Shown piece by piece: positions 40,457-49,509 of a DNA stretch of 64,000 nucleotides. Made by a program: the position numbers and the translations under genes. Position 1 is the stretch's first letter, and the number at the start of each line of letters is the position of its first letter. Under the pieces are notes generated by a model. It saw nothing but the letters and a program-made list of their open reading frames with translations. It had not been told where the DNA came from and ran no database searches. The stretch is taken from NCBI RefSeq assembly GCF_014467285.1, contig NZ_NKHR01000018.1:1-64000 (forward strand), in the 5' to 3' direction. Source of the stretch: Xenorhabdus sp014467285. GTDB taxonomy: Bacteria > Pseudomonadota > Gammaproteobacteria > Enterobacterales > Enterobacteriaceae.

Positions 40457-42202
40457 ATGAATGATGCTAAAAACCCACAAAATCAACAACTAATTGCTGT
40501 TCTCACCAATATCGTTGGTTCTTCCCATATCCTCACTGAACCCAGAAAAACAGAACGTTATCGAAAAGGTTTTCGTTCCGGGCAAGGAAATGCCCTTGCG
40601 GTTGTGTTTCCGGGTTCGCTATTGGAACAGTGGAAAGTTTTCAAAGCTTGTGTTGAAGCTGACAAAATTATCTTAATGCAGGCAGCTAATACTGGATTAA
40701 CGGAAGGATCTACACCGAATGGCGATAACTATGACCGTGATATCGTTATCATAAACACCCTGCGGATGGATAAAATTCAGGTTCTTCAATCTACCAATCA
40801 AGTTATTGCATTTCCCGGCAGTACATTGTGGCACCTGGAAAAAGTATTGAAGCCGTTGGGGCGCGAACCTCATTCAGTTATAGGTTCATCCTGTATTGGT
40901 GCCTCTGTTATTGGGGGGATCTGTAATAATTCGGGGGGTTCTCTGGTTCAGCGTGGACCCGCTTATACCGAAATGGCGCTATATGGTCGTGTTAATGAAA
41001 GAGGCGAAGCTGAACTCATTAACCATTTGGGAATATCATTAGGTGATAAACCTGAAACTATTTTGTCTTGTCTGGAAGAACAGCGTTATCGTGCCGAAGA
41101 TATTGAGCACACTGAAAGAGTTGCTTCTGATCATGAATATTCACAGCGTGTCAGAGATGTCGATGCAGAAACACCATCACGTTTTAATGCCGATGAGCGA
41201 AGATTGTTTGAAGCCTCTGGCTGTGCGGGTAAATTAGTTGTCTTTGCTGTTCGCCTTGATACTTTTCCGGCAGAATCATCTTCGCAGGTTTATTATATTG
41301 GCACGAATCAACCTGAGGTCCTGACGGAGTTACGCCGTCATATTCTGTCAAATTTCGAGAACTTGCCCGTTGCCGGAGAATACATACATCGGGATATTTT
41401 TGATATTGCTGAAGTGTATGGAAAAGACACTTTCGTCATGATTGATAAACTAGGCACAGACAAAATGCCAATGTTTTTCAGCCTGAAAGGGCGAATGGAT
41501 GCCATATTGGGTAAAGTACCGTTTTTGCCTTCTCATTTTACCGACCGTGTCATGCAGGGCTTGAGCCGTTTATTACCTGCTCATTTGCCCGCTCGTCTGA
41601 AAGAATACCGAAATCGTTTTGAACATCACTTAATGCTGAAAATGTCTGGTGAAGGTATTAAGGAAGCGAATGAGTGGTTGAAAAGCTACTTCAAACAGGC
41701 TGAGGGAGAATATTTTGCCTGTACACCAGAAGAGGGAACAAAAGCATTTTTACACCGTTTTGCAGCCGCAGGAGCCGCTATTCGCTATCAAGCTGTTCAC
41801 AGTAATGAAGTGGAAGATATTCTGGCATTAGATATTGCTTTGCGACGCAATGATCGTGAATGGTTTGAGACCTTGCCTGAAGATATCAATGAAGCATTAG
41901 TGCATCGGCTGTATTATGGTCATTTTATGTGCCATGTATTCCATCAGGATTATATTGTTAAAAAGGGTACAGATGTTTATGCACTGAAAGCAAAAATGTT
42001 GGAAATTTTGAATCAACGTGGAGCTGAGTATCCTGCTGAACATAATGTGGGCCACTTATATGAAGCTAAACCACAGCTCAAGCAGTTCTATCAGATGACT
42101 GATCCTACCAACGCCTTAAATCCGGGGATTGGTAAAACTTCCAAACTAAAAAATTGGGTGGGGGAGTGTGGGTGCCAGAATATGAATAACCCGCATGACT
42201 AG
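40457..42202 (+). CDS. dld: Quinone-dependent D-lactate dehydrogenase
   Basis: A 581-residue FAD enzyme peripherally bound to the inner membrane that oxidises D-lactate to pyruvate and reduces quinone. The N-terminal FAD-binding (PCMH/VAO type) domain has 'ANTGLTEGSTPNG' and 'SVIGSSCIGASVIGGICNNSGGS'. The C-terminal membrane-binding domain ends '...DPTNALNPGIGKTSK', typical of Dld. It is slightly longer than E. coli Dld (571). Likely monocistronic, with terminators on both sides. Confidence 0.95.
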   Translation: MNDAKNPQNQQLIAVLTNIVGSSHILTEPRKTERYRKGFRSGQGNALAVVFPGSLLEQWKVFKACVEADKIILMQAANTGLTEGSTPNGDNYDRDIVIINTLRMDKIQVLQSTNQVIAFPGSTLWHLEKVLKPLGREPHSVIGSSCIGASVIGGICNNSGGSLVQRGPAYTEMALYGRVNERGEAELINHLGISLGDKPETILSCLEEQRYRAEDIEHTERVASDHEYSQRVRDVDAETPSRFNADERRLFEASGCAGKLVVFAVRLDTFPAESSSQVYYIGTNQPEVLTELRRHILSNFENLPVAGEYIHRDIFDIAEVYGKDTFVMIDKLGTDKMPMFFSLKGRMDAILGKVPFLPSHFTDRVMQGLSRLLPAHLPARLKEYRNRFEHHLMLKMSGEGIKEANEWLKSYFKQAEGEYFACTPEEGTKAFLHRFAAAGAAIRYQAVHSNEVEDILALDIALRRNDREWFETLPEDINEALVHRLYYGHFMCHVFHQDYIVKKGTDVYALKAKMLEILNQRGAEYPAEHNVGHLYEAKPQLKQFYQMTDPTNALNPGIGKTSKLKNWVGECGCQNMNNPHD

Positions 42203-42220
42203 CTTGATTTAATGAAGAAA

Positions 42221-42257
42221 TAGAAAAAGACAAAACCTGACGGATTGTCTTTTTCTA
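42221..42257. terminator. Bidirectional terminator between dld and sbcB
   Basis: AGAAAAAGACAA pairs with TTGTCTTTTTCT around a 12-base loop, giving T-runs on both strands. It separates two convergent genes. Confidence 0.85.
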
Positions 42258-42289
42258 TCGTAAAAACAAATGGAAATTGTGTGGAAGTT

Positions 42290-43720
42290 TTATCCGGCTA
42301 GTTGGATTGCATAATCAACCAATGCTTTTAACTGGCAGCATTTTTCTTCATCGGATTGATATTCCACAAAAAGCGCTTCAATTGCTGCAAGATATTGATT
42401 AATACTTTCTTGTGTCAAAATATCTCGGCGATGACGCAGCCAGCGTTGTTGTTCGTCATAATCCAGAGTTGCCGGATAGTTTCTGGCGCGATAACGGAAT
42501 AAGAGTGCCTTAATGCGTACATCCTGGAACGATAAATCCAATGCCGGTAAATTTTGAGGGGTGGTTTCTCGGATAATCTCCATTGCGGTTTTATCGGCAT
42601 CACTGAAAAAGCCGTTATATAACTTGGTATCGACATTGTCAGATTCTGGAAATTCTTCTGGATGAGAAAACAATTCAACAACTTTTTCTCTGATTTGAGG
42701 ATGATTGCGCAAAATAGCTAAATTTTGCTCGCATTGGCTGCGATCTAATCCTACTCGTTCTGCATCCGCAGGCCGTAATGTATTTTCTGGTGCGATGATT
42801 GGACACTTATTGATATGCACTAATTTAATGGGGACTGGAGCTTGATCCGGCTGTAGTTCATTACGCCGGGTGTATAAACGATCGCGTAACTCATCTGCAT
42901 TGAGTTCCAATAATGGGGTGAGATCGCCTGCCAGGTCACACATGATTACCGCGTTACGATTTGTCGGATGCCATGCTAAGGGGGCAATCAGGCTGATATT
43001 ACTGCGTAACGTACCAAACATACCTGATACATGAATCAGAGGTTTCATTTGCGGAATATCAATCTGATGACTGATTTTCTGCTTGTTTCTTACTTGGAAA
43101 AAGTAATCAAACAAGCGAGGTTGAGCTTTTTTTACCAACTTTGCCATTGCGATAGTGGCATACACATCGGACATAGCATCATGGGCCTGAGTATGTTCAA
43201 TACCGTTGGCTTTTGTCAGATGTTCTAGCTTGAAACTCGGTAATCCATCATCATTTTCTGGCCAGATAATGCCTTCTGGACGCAAGGCATAGCAGGCACG
43301 TAATACATCAAGAAGATCCCAGCGGGAATTCCCTTTTTGCCAACTATAAGCGTAAGGATCGTAAAAATTACGATAAAAAATGTTGCGACTGACTTCGTCA
43401 TCAAAACGAATATTGTTGTATCCAAGAATACACGTATTCGGTTTACTGAATGCTGCATGGATTTGACGAGCGAACTCCGCCTCATTGACGCCTTTTTTCA
43501 AAGCCAATTGTGGTGTAATGCCTGTGATCATGACAGCTTCAGGATCAGGAAGATAATCGTCAGCGGGAGCACAATACACCACTAAAGGTTCTTCAATGAT
43601 ATTGAAATCACTGTCGGTGCGAACGCCTGCAAATTGAGCGGGACGATCTAGGGCAGGGTGTTTACCAAAAGTTTCGTAATCATGAAAGTAGAAACTTTGT
43701 TCTTCTTTACGGGTGTTCAA
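42290..43720 (-). CDS. sbcB: Exodeoxyribonuclease I
   Basis: A 476-residue 3'-5' single-strand DNA exonuclease that works with SSB in mismatch repair and recombination. DEDD motifs are 'FYFHDYETFGKHPALD' (ExoI), 'GYNNIRFDDEVSRN' (ExoII) and 'THAQAHDAMSDVYATI'-like 'HTQAHDAMSDVYATI' (ExoIII). The SH3-like and C-terminal helical domains follow. Length equals E. coli ExoI (475). It is transcribed alone. Confidence 0.96.
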   Translation of the reverse strand: MNTRKEEQSFYFHDYETFGKHPALDRPAQFAGVRTDSDFNIIEEPLVVYCAPADDYLPDPEAVMITGITPQLALKKGVNEAEFARQIHAAFSKPNTCILGYNNIRFDDEVSRNIFYRNFYDPYAYSWQKGNSRWDLLDVLRACYALRPEGIIWPENDDGLPSFKLEHLTKANGIEHTQAHDAMSDVYATIAMAKLVKKAQPRLFDYFFQVRNKQKISHQIDIPQMKPLIHVSGMFGTLRSNISLIAPLAWHPTNRNAVIMCDLAGDLTPLLELNADELRDRLYTRRNELQPDQAPVPIKLVHINKCPIIAPENTLRPADAERVGLDRSQCEQNLAILRNHPQIREKVVELFSHPEEFPESDNVDTKLYNGFFSDADKTAMEIIRETTPQNLPALDLSFQDVRIKALLFRYRARNYPATLDYDEQQRWLRHRRDILTQESINQYLAAIEALFVEYQSDEEKCCQLKALVDYAIQLAG

Positions 43721-44002
43721 CGTTGAGTTATCCCCATTTAATTTATCAATTAATTATAGAGTTATGCTTTTATTGGCGTCTCATTTGCTTGGTTAATGTA
43801 GCTAAATTTCTTTACTGTTTTCCTGAGTAAATACTGTGCATGTGTACCAAGCTCCTGTTTAAGATGTGTACTCAGAATTACGGTTCTGAGTGACACCAGA
43901 TTAAGCCTTTTACATGGTAAACCATATTCAAGCCAATCTGAATTATTAGATATGGATGGTTTTGGGATTAAGGTATCCGTTCTGTTGTGATATTCCCTTT
44001 CG
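43721..44002. other. Upstream region of sbcB without a convincing gene
   Basis: About 280 bases containing the sbcB promoter by position. A minus-strand frame of 85 codons (43,762-44,019) is present but has no ribosome-binding site and starts inside a terminator-like hairpin, so I do not annotate it as a gene. Confidence 0.45.
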
Positions 44003-44074
44003 CATATCAAAAAGCACACTTGCCGATTATCGGGTAAGGCGTGCTTTAACTAAACAGGTGTACTTTTTGATATG
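44003..44074 (-). terminator. Nested inverted repeats after the orphan phage gene
   Basis: Inner hairpin: on the minus strand GCACGCCTTACCCGAT pairs imperfectly with ATCGGCAAGTGTGC and is followed by TTTTT, a good terminator for the gene ending at 44,118. Outer repeat: CATATCAAAAAGCACAC (44,003-44,019) and GTGTACTTTTTGATATG (44,058-44,074) are complementary with one mismatch. The two stems share an arm, so they exclude each other. Confidence 0.6.
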
Positions 44075-44117
44075 AGTGAATGGAAAAAATGGTCGGATGC
44101 CCTTTAATTCGCTGCTG

Positions 44118-44651
44118 CTATTTGGTCAGTGAAAGGAGTGCATAAGCATGGATGTTAGCAGCTTCTGGATTAAGGTGTACCAATCCTCTATCTAGCAAAC
44201 GTAAGTCTATGTTGCTGTTATCCCACACAAGTGGGTCAACACAATCATCAGCTAGAAGATCAGGAATATAATATTTTGTACCTTTCAGAGGTGGTTTTCT
44301 TTCAGGTACAGGTACGTCACATTCGCCAATGCGGATAATTAGTGGATTAGGCTTTAGCCTGAATTCTAATGTCTTGATAAAAATTAAATTTTTAGTGCAA
44401 TTCTGCCAATTTTCGGAAGCGTCCTTGCGGTATTGAAACCAGCGCCATGGTTCATCATGTTCGGCTGCGAGTTTTGCATATTCCTCAATTAAAGCTGCGT
44501 GTGGGTGCGGGTACGCGGCTACTACAGTGTCAGAATGAACAAAGACACCATTAATCAGGTACTTACCATTATTTTGCTCTGTGAGTTTATAAATCTTGTT
44601 TTTAACTAAATTGTTTTGGGGATCGTCTTTCCCGATATATTTGGCGTACAT
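44118..44651 (-). CDS. Orphan phage-type hypothetical protein, 177 aa
   Basis: A cytoplasmic protein without signal peptide. The start 'MYAKYIGKDDPQNNLVKNKIYKLTEQNNGKYLINGV' resembles small SH3-like N-terminal domains of prophage proteins. The C-terminal 'DLRLLDRGLVHLNPEAANIHAYALLSLTK' resembles the end of lambdoid-phage hypothetical proteins (both cited as fragments). GAGGAA precedes the ATG. The gene stands alone between sbcB and tmaR, which are neighbours or close in E. coli, so it is probably a single-gene insertion left by a phage. Function unknown. Confidence 0.65.
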   Translation of the reverse strand: MYAKYIGKDDPQNNLVKNKIYKLTEQNNGKYLINGVFVHSDTVVAAYPHPHAALIEEYAKLAAEHDEPWRWFQYRKDASENWQNCTKNLIFIKTLEFRLKPNPLIIRIGECDVPVPERKPPLKGTKYYIPDLLADDCVDPLVWDNSNIDLRLLDRGLVHLNPEAANIHAYALLSLTK

Positions 44652-45020
44652 GTGTGTTCCTCGGCCTTTGCAATGTTTAACTCATTACAGTCCACTCGAA
44701 AATGAGCTAGAGTTAGTTAAATCTGCAGTAATTCAAGTCTTATCTTTTTACCGAAATCTGTTTTCCAATGTATCCAGGCAATTTTTTAAATTTTCCCAGT
44801 GTGGGCAATCTTACCTAAGGTTTCGACAAGATTTAATAAACCGATTTTGGATTTTATGGTGAGCTCGTTAGTATGGGGCATGTGAATTTCACTGCTTACA
44901 ATCTGCTTACGCGATCAAGGTATCAATAAATTGTCGAAACTGACTTGTCTATGTGTGGCTTGAAATTGTATTGTGTAGTTAACATAAGAAATTATCGGTC
45001 TGATTAAAAAGGTGTAAAAA
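44652..45020. other. Intergenic region upstream of tmaR
   Basis: About 370 bases between two divergent genes. It carries both promoters by position. I see no conserved element. Confidence 0.4.
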
Positions 45021-45341
45021 ATGGACAACACAAATAAACCAACATTCCACAATGTACTGGAGTTTGTGCGTATATTCCGTCGTAAGAACAAATTACAGCG
45101 CGAAATTGTAGATAATGAGAAAAAAATTCGAGATAACCAAAAGCGTGTACTACTACTCGATAACTTAAGTGACTACATCAAACCGGGGATGTCGGTTGAA
45201 GATATTCAAGGGATTATTGCTCATATGCGCAGTGATTATGAAGAGCGTGTTGATGAATATATCATTAAAAATGCTGAGCTATCTAAAGAGCGCCGTGAAT
45301 TATCTAAAAAGCTCAAAGCGATGGATGGTGGAATCAAGTGA
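45021..45341 (+). CDS. tmaR: TmaR (YeeX), PTS polar-localisation protein
   Basis: A 106-residue coiled-coil protein almost identical in its core to E. coli YeeX/TmaR ('VLEFVRIFRRKNKLQREI', 'KRVLLLDNLSDYIKPGMS', 'YIIKNAELSKERRELSKKL'). It positions enzyme I of the sugar phosphotransferase system at the cell pole. The first ~60 and last ~35 residues are highly charged helices. A good terminator lies 32 bases downstream. Confidence 0.95.
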   Translation: MDNTNKPTFHNVLEFVRIFRRKNKLQREIVDNEKKIRDNQKRVLLLDNLSDYIKPGMSVEDIQGIIAHMRSDYEERVDEYIIKNAELSKERRELSKKLKAMDGGIK

Positions 45342-45373
45342 GTTTTTAGTTGTTCAAGTTTGAACAGATAATT

Positions 45374-45404
45374 AACCACGCCATTAGGCGTGGTTGTGTT
45401 TTTA
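45374..45404 (+). terminator. Terminator of tmaR
   Basis: AACCACGCC-ATTA-GGCGTGGTT followed by GTGTTTTTA. It lies between convergent tmaR and the reductase-like gene. Confidence 0.85.
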
Positions 45405-45418
45405 GGATCTTTTGTAAA

Positions 45419-46045
45419 TCAGTTCCAATGCGGTTTTAGCTCAGGATCAACTAAGGCATAAATCTGATAGTAAGTTTGTTCATCTTCGGCCATTTGTGCC
45501 AATTGCTTGGCGACATCTTCCCGACTTACCATGCCATGAACTTCTTCTTGATAACGCTGACAATGGCCTGTACCTGATTGATCAGTTAAGCCACCAGGAC
45601 GAATGATTGTAAAATCCAATGTGCTGGTTTGCAGATAACTCTCTGCGAGTGATTTGTGCCGGACTGACTGCCCAAATAATGATTTGGCCCGTGGAGATAA
45701 TGTTTTCCAACTGTCACCACATCCGATAGATGTCACCAATAACATGCGAGAGATCTTAGCCTGTTCCAACACATCTATGATGGCAATATTTCCGTAATGA
45801 TCGGCATCTCCCCCTCCAATAGTTGAAAAGATGATTGGATTTTCTCCTGCTTGTGAAATCGCTTTTTCTATACTCTTTTTGTCACAGGCATCACCGTGTA
45901 TTACGTTAACGCCTGCTGTATTCAGTTCTAACGCCTGTTGATCATTGCGGATTAATGCTGTGACAGGGCGGTTCTGTTCCAGAGCGATAGTGACCAAATG
46001 GCGTCCAACCCCTTTTCCTGCACCAAAAATAAGCCAAGGTTTCAT
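45419..46045 (-). CDS. NAD(P)-binding, NmrA/atypical SDR family protein
   Basis: About 208 residues with a Rossmann fold: 'WLIFGAGKGVGRHLV' is a G-x-x-G-x-x-G nucleotide loop. 'NVIHGDACDKKSIEKAI' and 'RMLLVTSIGCGDSW' are typical of atypical short-chain dehydrogenases of the YwnB/NmrA group, and 'DFTIIRPGGLTD' follows. The classical YxxxK site is not evident, so it may be a redox sensor or a reductase. The frame opens at 46,063, but GGAGA lies ahead of ATG 46,045, which I prefer. Confidence 0.75.
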   Translation of the reverse strand: MKPWLIFGAGKGVGRHLVTIALEQNRPVTALIRNDQQALELNTAGVNVIHGDACDKKSIEKAISQAGENPIIFSTIGGGDADHYGNIAIIDVLEQAKISRMLLVTSIGCGDSWKTLSPRAKSLFGQSVRHKSLAESYLQTSTLDFTIIRPGGLTDQSGTGHCQRYQEEVHGMVSREDVAKQLAQMAEDEQTYYQIYALVDPELKPHWN

Positions 46046-46160
46046 AGATGGGAATTTCTCCATAAAATTAACTATATTAAATGAGAATGATAACTATCTA
46101 ATTTTATGGGAATAGTTGGTTAAATAAAATTAAATTGGCCTATATTTATCGTATATAGAT

Positions 46161-46190
46161 AAAAAAATGGCTCCTAACAAGAGGAGCCAC
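46161..46190 (-). terminator. Terminator of rne
   Basis: On the minus strand, GTGGCTCCT-CTTGTT-AGGAGCCA is followed by a run of seven Ts. It ends about 60 bases after the rne stop codon. Confidence 0.9.
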
Positions 46191-46221
46191 TTTGAGTTTT
46201 ACAGAAAATCACACTATCTGA

Positions 46222-49200
46222 TTATTCGAATGATTGTGGTTTCGACATAGCAGAAGTTGCGATATTTGTTGCAGAATGCCCACCTGCACCACCTTTGCCT
46301 TTGAATGGATAAGCAGGGCGCTGCCATTCAGTGATAACAACAGGTTTTGTTGCCATATCTGGTGCCGGCGCTTTCGTCATTGGGGAATAAGCGTGATGAT
46401 TTTTTTCCACGATAATCGAAGACTCAGCAGCTTTAGCCTCTTTCGCTTTAACTTCCTCTGCCTTAGCGCATACTTCCGTTGCGACAGTTGGTTGTTCTTC
46501 ATGATGTTCCTGTTCAAGAATAGGCGTCACAATGATGGCTTCCGCAGGTTCAGCATTATGTGATGCTGCATTATCATGCTGTATTGTCTCATGGGATATA
46601 GTTTCATGAAGTGTGGCTTCATGAAGCACGGTTTCATGAGATACAGCTTTATGAGGTGTAGTATCACCTAAAACTTCTGGCTGATGTTTTTCATGATGAT
46701 TGATAACAGGTTCCGCGATTTCCGGTTCTGCAACTTGAGATGTTTCAAATTTCGGTTCTGCAGATATCGTGATAGGCGCATCATTGCTAATTGATTCAGC
46801 TTTGTCCTGAGTAGTGACATTTTGTTTTTCAGCAACCTCAATATGTACTTCTGTTGAGGCTGGCGCAGACTCAACTACTACTGGCATTTGAATCACATTT
46901 TCTTGCTGCGCAAGTGTTGTTTTTTCTTCAATGGTATCAATAGCTACCGGGGTTTCAAGCTCAACGGATGTTACTGGTGTAACGGGATAACGAACCCAAA
47001 CTTTGCCTGATGCCAGCTCTGGTGAAACGACAGCCATTGTCAATGGCACTGGTGATTGAGTCAGATTACGTTCATCACGATAACGACGACGACGTTGACC
47101 GCTGACACGTAAGTGGCGTGGTGAACGGCGGGAGCGACGTGGCATCGTGTTATCTTGTTGCTCATTATTTTGTGAAGCTGCATTTTGTACAACCGGGCTT
47201 TGTGGCATAGCGGGTTGATTTGCTGCTTCAATATTCGTATCAATAACGGCAGGGACAGGCGCTTTAGCTTTTTGCGCTTCTCCTGTGTTTGTTGATACAG
47301 TTTCAGGCATCACTGTTGGTAAAGCTGCAATGCTGACTTCTTTTTTCACTTCATCAATGATACGTACTTTTTGTTCAAGCTGGCGACGTTGACGACGAGG
47401 CATGACAGGCTGGAGCTCTTCAACTTCCTCTTCGACAACATCAGGTTTATTTGTTGCCTGTTGAGCTTTGGCTTCCAGTTGTTGCTGGCGTTTTTCTTCC
47501 TGACGACGACGCTGACGTTCAGCTCGTTGCTCACGGCGTTGTTGTTGCTGTGCTTCACGAGCTTCATTGTCTATTGCCGGGTTTTCTTGAGCATTATTTT
47601 TCTGCTGAACATTGCGGCCCTTGCGTTGTTCATCGCGTTCACGGTTATTGCGAGTTTCATTCTCGTTGCGTTCACGGCGTTGGTTCTGGCGGCGGGAGTT
47701 GCGGCGTTCTGCTGAGCGACGATTATCATTACCAGAAGATTTTCTCCCCTTTTCCTGAGTTTGTTTTTCTTCTTCACCACTGAACATTTTCTTCAGGGCA
47801 GAAATAAAACGGCTGAGTAACCCAGGTTTTTCAGCTTGCTTCTGGTTATTGACAGTTGTCTTTTTCTCTTTTGCTTTTGCAACAACAGGTGCTGGTGTTT
47901 CTGCCGGCAGATCAAACGTTGAGATGGCAGGTTGTTCTGGACGCTTACGCTCATGCTGACCGTCATCCTGAGCGTTTATCATTTCTGCTTCATGAACTTG
48001 CGGGAGCATATAGCTTAAAACAGAAATTTCTTCACCTTTACGAACACGTAAAACGGAGAAATGCGGAGTCTGCATCTGATCGTTCGGAACAATAACAACG
48101 CCTACACCACCCTGGCGATGTTCAATTGCGCTGACTGCCTTACGCTTTTCATTCAGTAAGTAGGAAGCAATTTGTACCGGAACAATAGCATGAACCTGAT
48201 GTGTATTTTCTTTTAGTGCTTCTTCTTCAATGAGGCGCAGTATTGACAAGGAAAGTGATTCATTGTCGCGAATAGTTCCTGTGCCGCTACAACGAGGGCA
48301 GACATGGTGACTGGATTCGCCCAGAGATGGGCTTAAACGCTGGCGTGACATTTCCAATAGGCCAAAGCGGGAAATTCGGCCAATTTGAATACGAGCCCGA
48401 TCTTGGCGTACCGCATCACGCAACCGATTTTCAACTTCACGCTGGTGGCGAACAGGTGTCATGTCAATAAAGTCAATAACAATGAGGCCACCGAGGTCAC
48501 GCAAACGCAATTGGCGGGCAATTTCATCAGCCGCTTCCAAGTTAGTATTAAAGGCTGTTTCTTCGATATCGCCACCGCGGGTTGAGCGGGATGAGTTAAT
48601 ATCGATTGCGGTCAAGGCTTCAGTTGTATCAATAACCACTGAACCACCGGAAGGCAAACGAACTTCACGCTGGAAAGCTGATTCAATTTGTGACTCTATT
48701 TGATAATGGCTGAACAGGGGAACTTCACCGCTGTACAACTTGATTTTACTGGCAAAATCAGGACGGCCCAGAGCAGTGATGTGTTGGCGTGCCAAGTCAA
48801 GGATTTTCGGGTTATCAATCAGGATTTCGCCGATATCTGGACGCAGATAATCACGGAAAGCCCGCACGATAACATTGCTTTCCTGATGAATCAGGAATGG
48901 AGCGGGGTGGCTGTCTGCCGCTTTCTTAATTGCTTCCCAATGTTTCAGACGGAAGTTCAAATCTCCCTGCAAGGCTTCAGCAGATTTGCCTACGCCTGCG
49001 GTACGGACGATAAGCCCCATCCCCTCAGGAACTTCAAGAGAAGAAAGCGCCTCTTTTAATTCGATACGATCATCACCTTCGATACGGCGAGAAATTCCGC
49101 CTGCTCTTGGGTTATTTGGCATCAGAACCAGATAGCTGCCAGCCAGGCTGATAAAGGTTGTTAAAGCTGCACCTTTATTGCCGCGTTCTTCTTTATCAAC

Positions 49201-49509
49201 TTGAACGATGACTTCCTGACCTTCTTTAAGGATATCCTTAATATTAGGGCGACCATGGGAGTGATAATTACTTGGGAAATATTCGCGAGCAATTTCTTTA
49301 ATGGGGAGGAAACCATGCCGTTCTGCGCCATAATCAACAAAAGCAGCTTCCAGGCTAGGTTCAATTCGGGTAATTTTACCTTTATAAATATTGGCCTTTT
49401 TCTGCTCGTGTCCTGGGCTTTCAATATCCAAATCATAAAGACGCTGCCCATCAACAAGGGCAACACGCAACTCTTCCTGTTGGGTTGCGTTGATTAACAT
49501 TCTTTTCAT
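46222..49509 (-). CDS. rne: Ribonuclease E
   Basis: A 1,095-residue endoribonuclease, the core of the RNA degradosome at the inner membrane. The N-terminal catalytic half has the S1 domain (about residues 35-125), the 5' sensor/RNase H-like part, the metal-binding Asp motifs 'AIDINSSRSTRGG' and 'LIVIDFIDMTPV', and the zinc-link 'CPRCSGTG'. The membrane-targeting helix is 'LLSRFISALKKMF' near residue 565. The C-terminal scaffold is Arg/Gln-rich (RNA-binding), carries 'RYPVTPVTSVE' and the PNPase-binding end 'WQRPAYPFKGKGGAGGHSA'. It contains an unusual HE-type repeat at residues 953-978. Confidence 0.97.
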   Translation of the reverse strand: MKRMLINATQQEELRVALVDGQRLYDLDIESPGHEQKKANIYKGKITRIEPSLEAAFVDYGAERHGFLPIKEIAREYFPSNYHSHGRPNIKDILKEGQEVIVQVDKEERGNKGAALTTFISLAGSYLVLMPNNPRAGGISRRIEGDDRIELKEALSSLEVPEGMGLIVRTAGVGKSAEALQGDLNFRLKHWEAIKKAADSHPAPFLIHQESNVIVRAFRDYLRPDIGEILIDNPKILDLARQHITALGRPDFASKIKLYSGEVPLFSHYQIESQIESAFQREVRLPSGGSVVIDTTEALTAIDINSSRSTRGGDIEETAFNTNLEAADEIARQLRLRDLGGLIVIDFIDMTPVRHQREVENRLRDAVRQDRARIQIGRISRFGLLEMSRQRLSPSLGESSHHVCPRCSGTGTIRDNESLSLSILRLIEEEALKENTHQVHAIVPVQIASYLLNEKRKAVSAIEHRQGGVGVVIVPNDQMQTPHFSVLRVRKGEEISVLSYMLPQVHEAEMINAQDDGQHERKRPEQPAISTFDLPAETPAPVVAKAKEKKTTVNNQKQAEKPGLLSRFISALKKMFSGEEEKQTQEKGRKSSGNDNRRSAERRNSRRQNQRRERNENETRNNRERDEQRKGRNVQQKNNAQENPAIDNEAREAQQQQRREQRAERQRRRQEEKRQQQLEAKAQQATNKPDVVEEEVEELQPVMPRRQRRQLEQKVRIIDEVKKEVSIAALPTVMPETVSTNTGEAQKAKAPVPAVIDTNIEAANQPAMPQSPVVQNAASQNNEQQDNTMPRRSRRSPRHLRVSGQRRRRYRDERNLTQSPVPLTMAVVSPELASGKVWVRYPVTPVTSVELETPVAIDTIEEKTTLAQQENVIQMPVVVESAPASTEVHIEVAEKQNVTTQDKAESISNDAPITISAEPKFETSQVAEPEIAEPVINHHEKHQPEVLGDTTPHKAVSHETVLHEATLHETISHETIQHDNAASHNAEPAEAIIVTPILEQEHHEEQPTVATEVCAKAEEVKAKEAKAAESSIIVEKNHHAYSPMTKAPAPDMATKPVVITEWQRPAYPFKGKGGAGGHSATNIATSAMSKPQSFE
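46576..46653 (-). repeat. 15-base tandem repeat in rne encoding H-E-x-x-x
   Basis: Residues 953-978 of RNase E form five consecutive pentapeptides beginning with His: HKAVS, HETVL, HEATL, HETIS, HETIQ, then H. The DNA units are 15 bases and clearly related (TCATGAA cores), so they arose by tandem duplication in the unstructured C-terminal scaffold. Confidence 0.8.

Noticed and set aside
43762..44019. 85-codon minus-strand frame upstream of sbcB
   Set aside because: It starts inside a terminator hairpin, has no ribosome-binding site, and its composition does not look like a protein family I know.
47371..47783. Plus-strand frames antisense to the rne scaffold
   Set aside because: They mirror the Arg/Gln-rich repeats of RNase E and have no independent coding signals.
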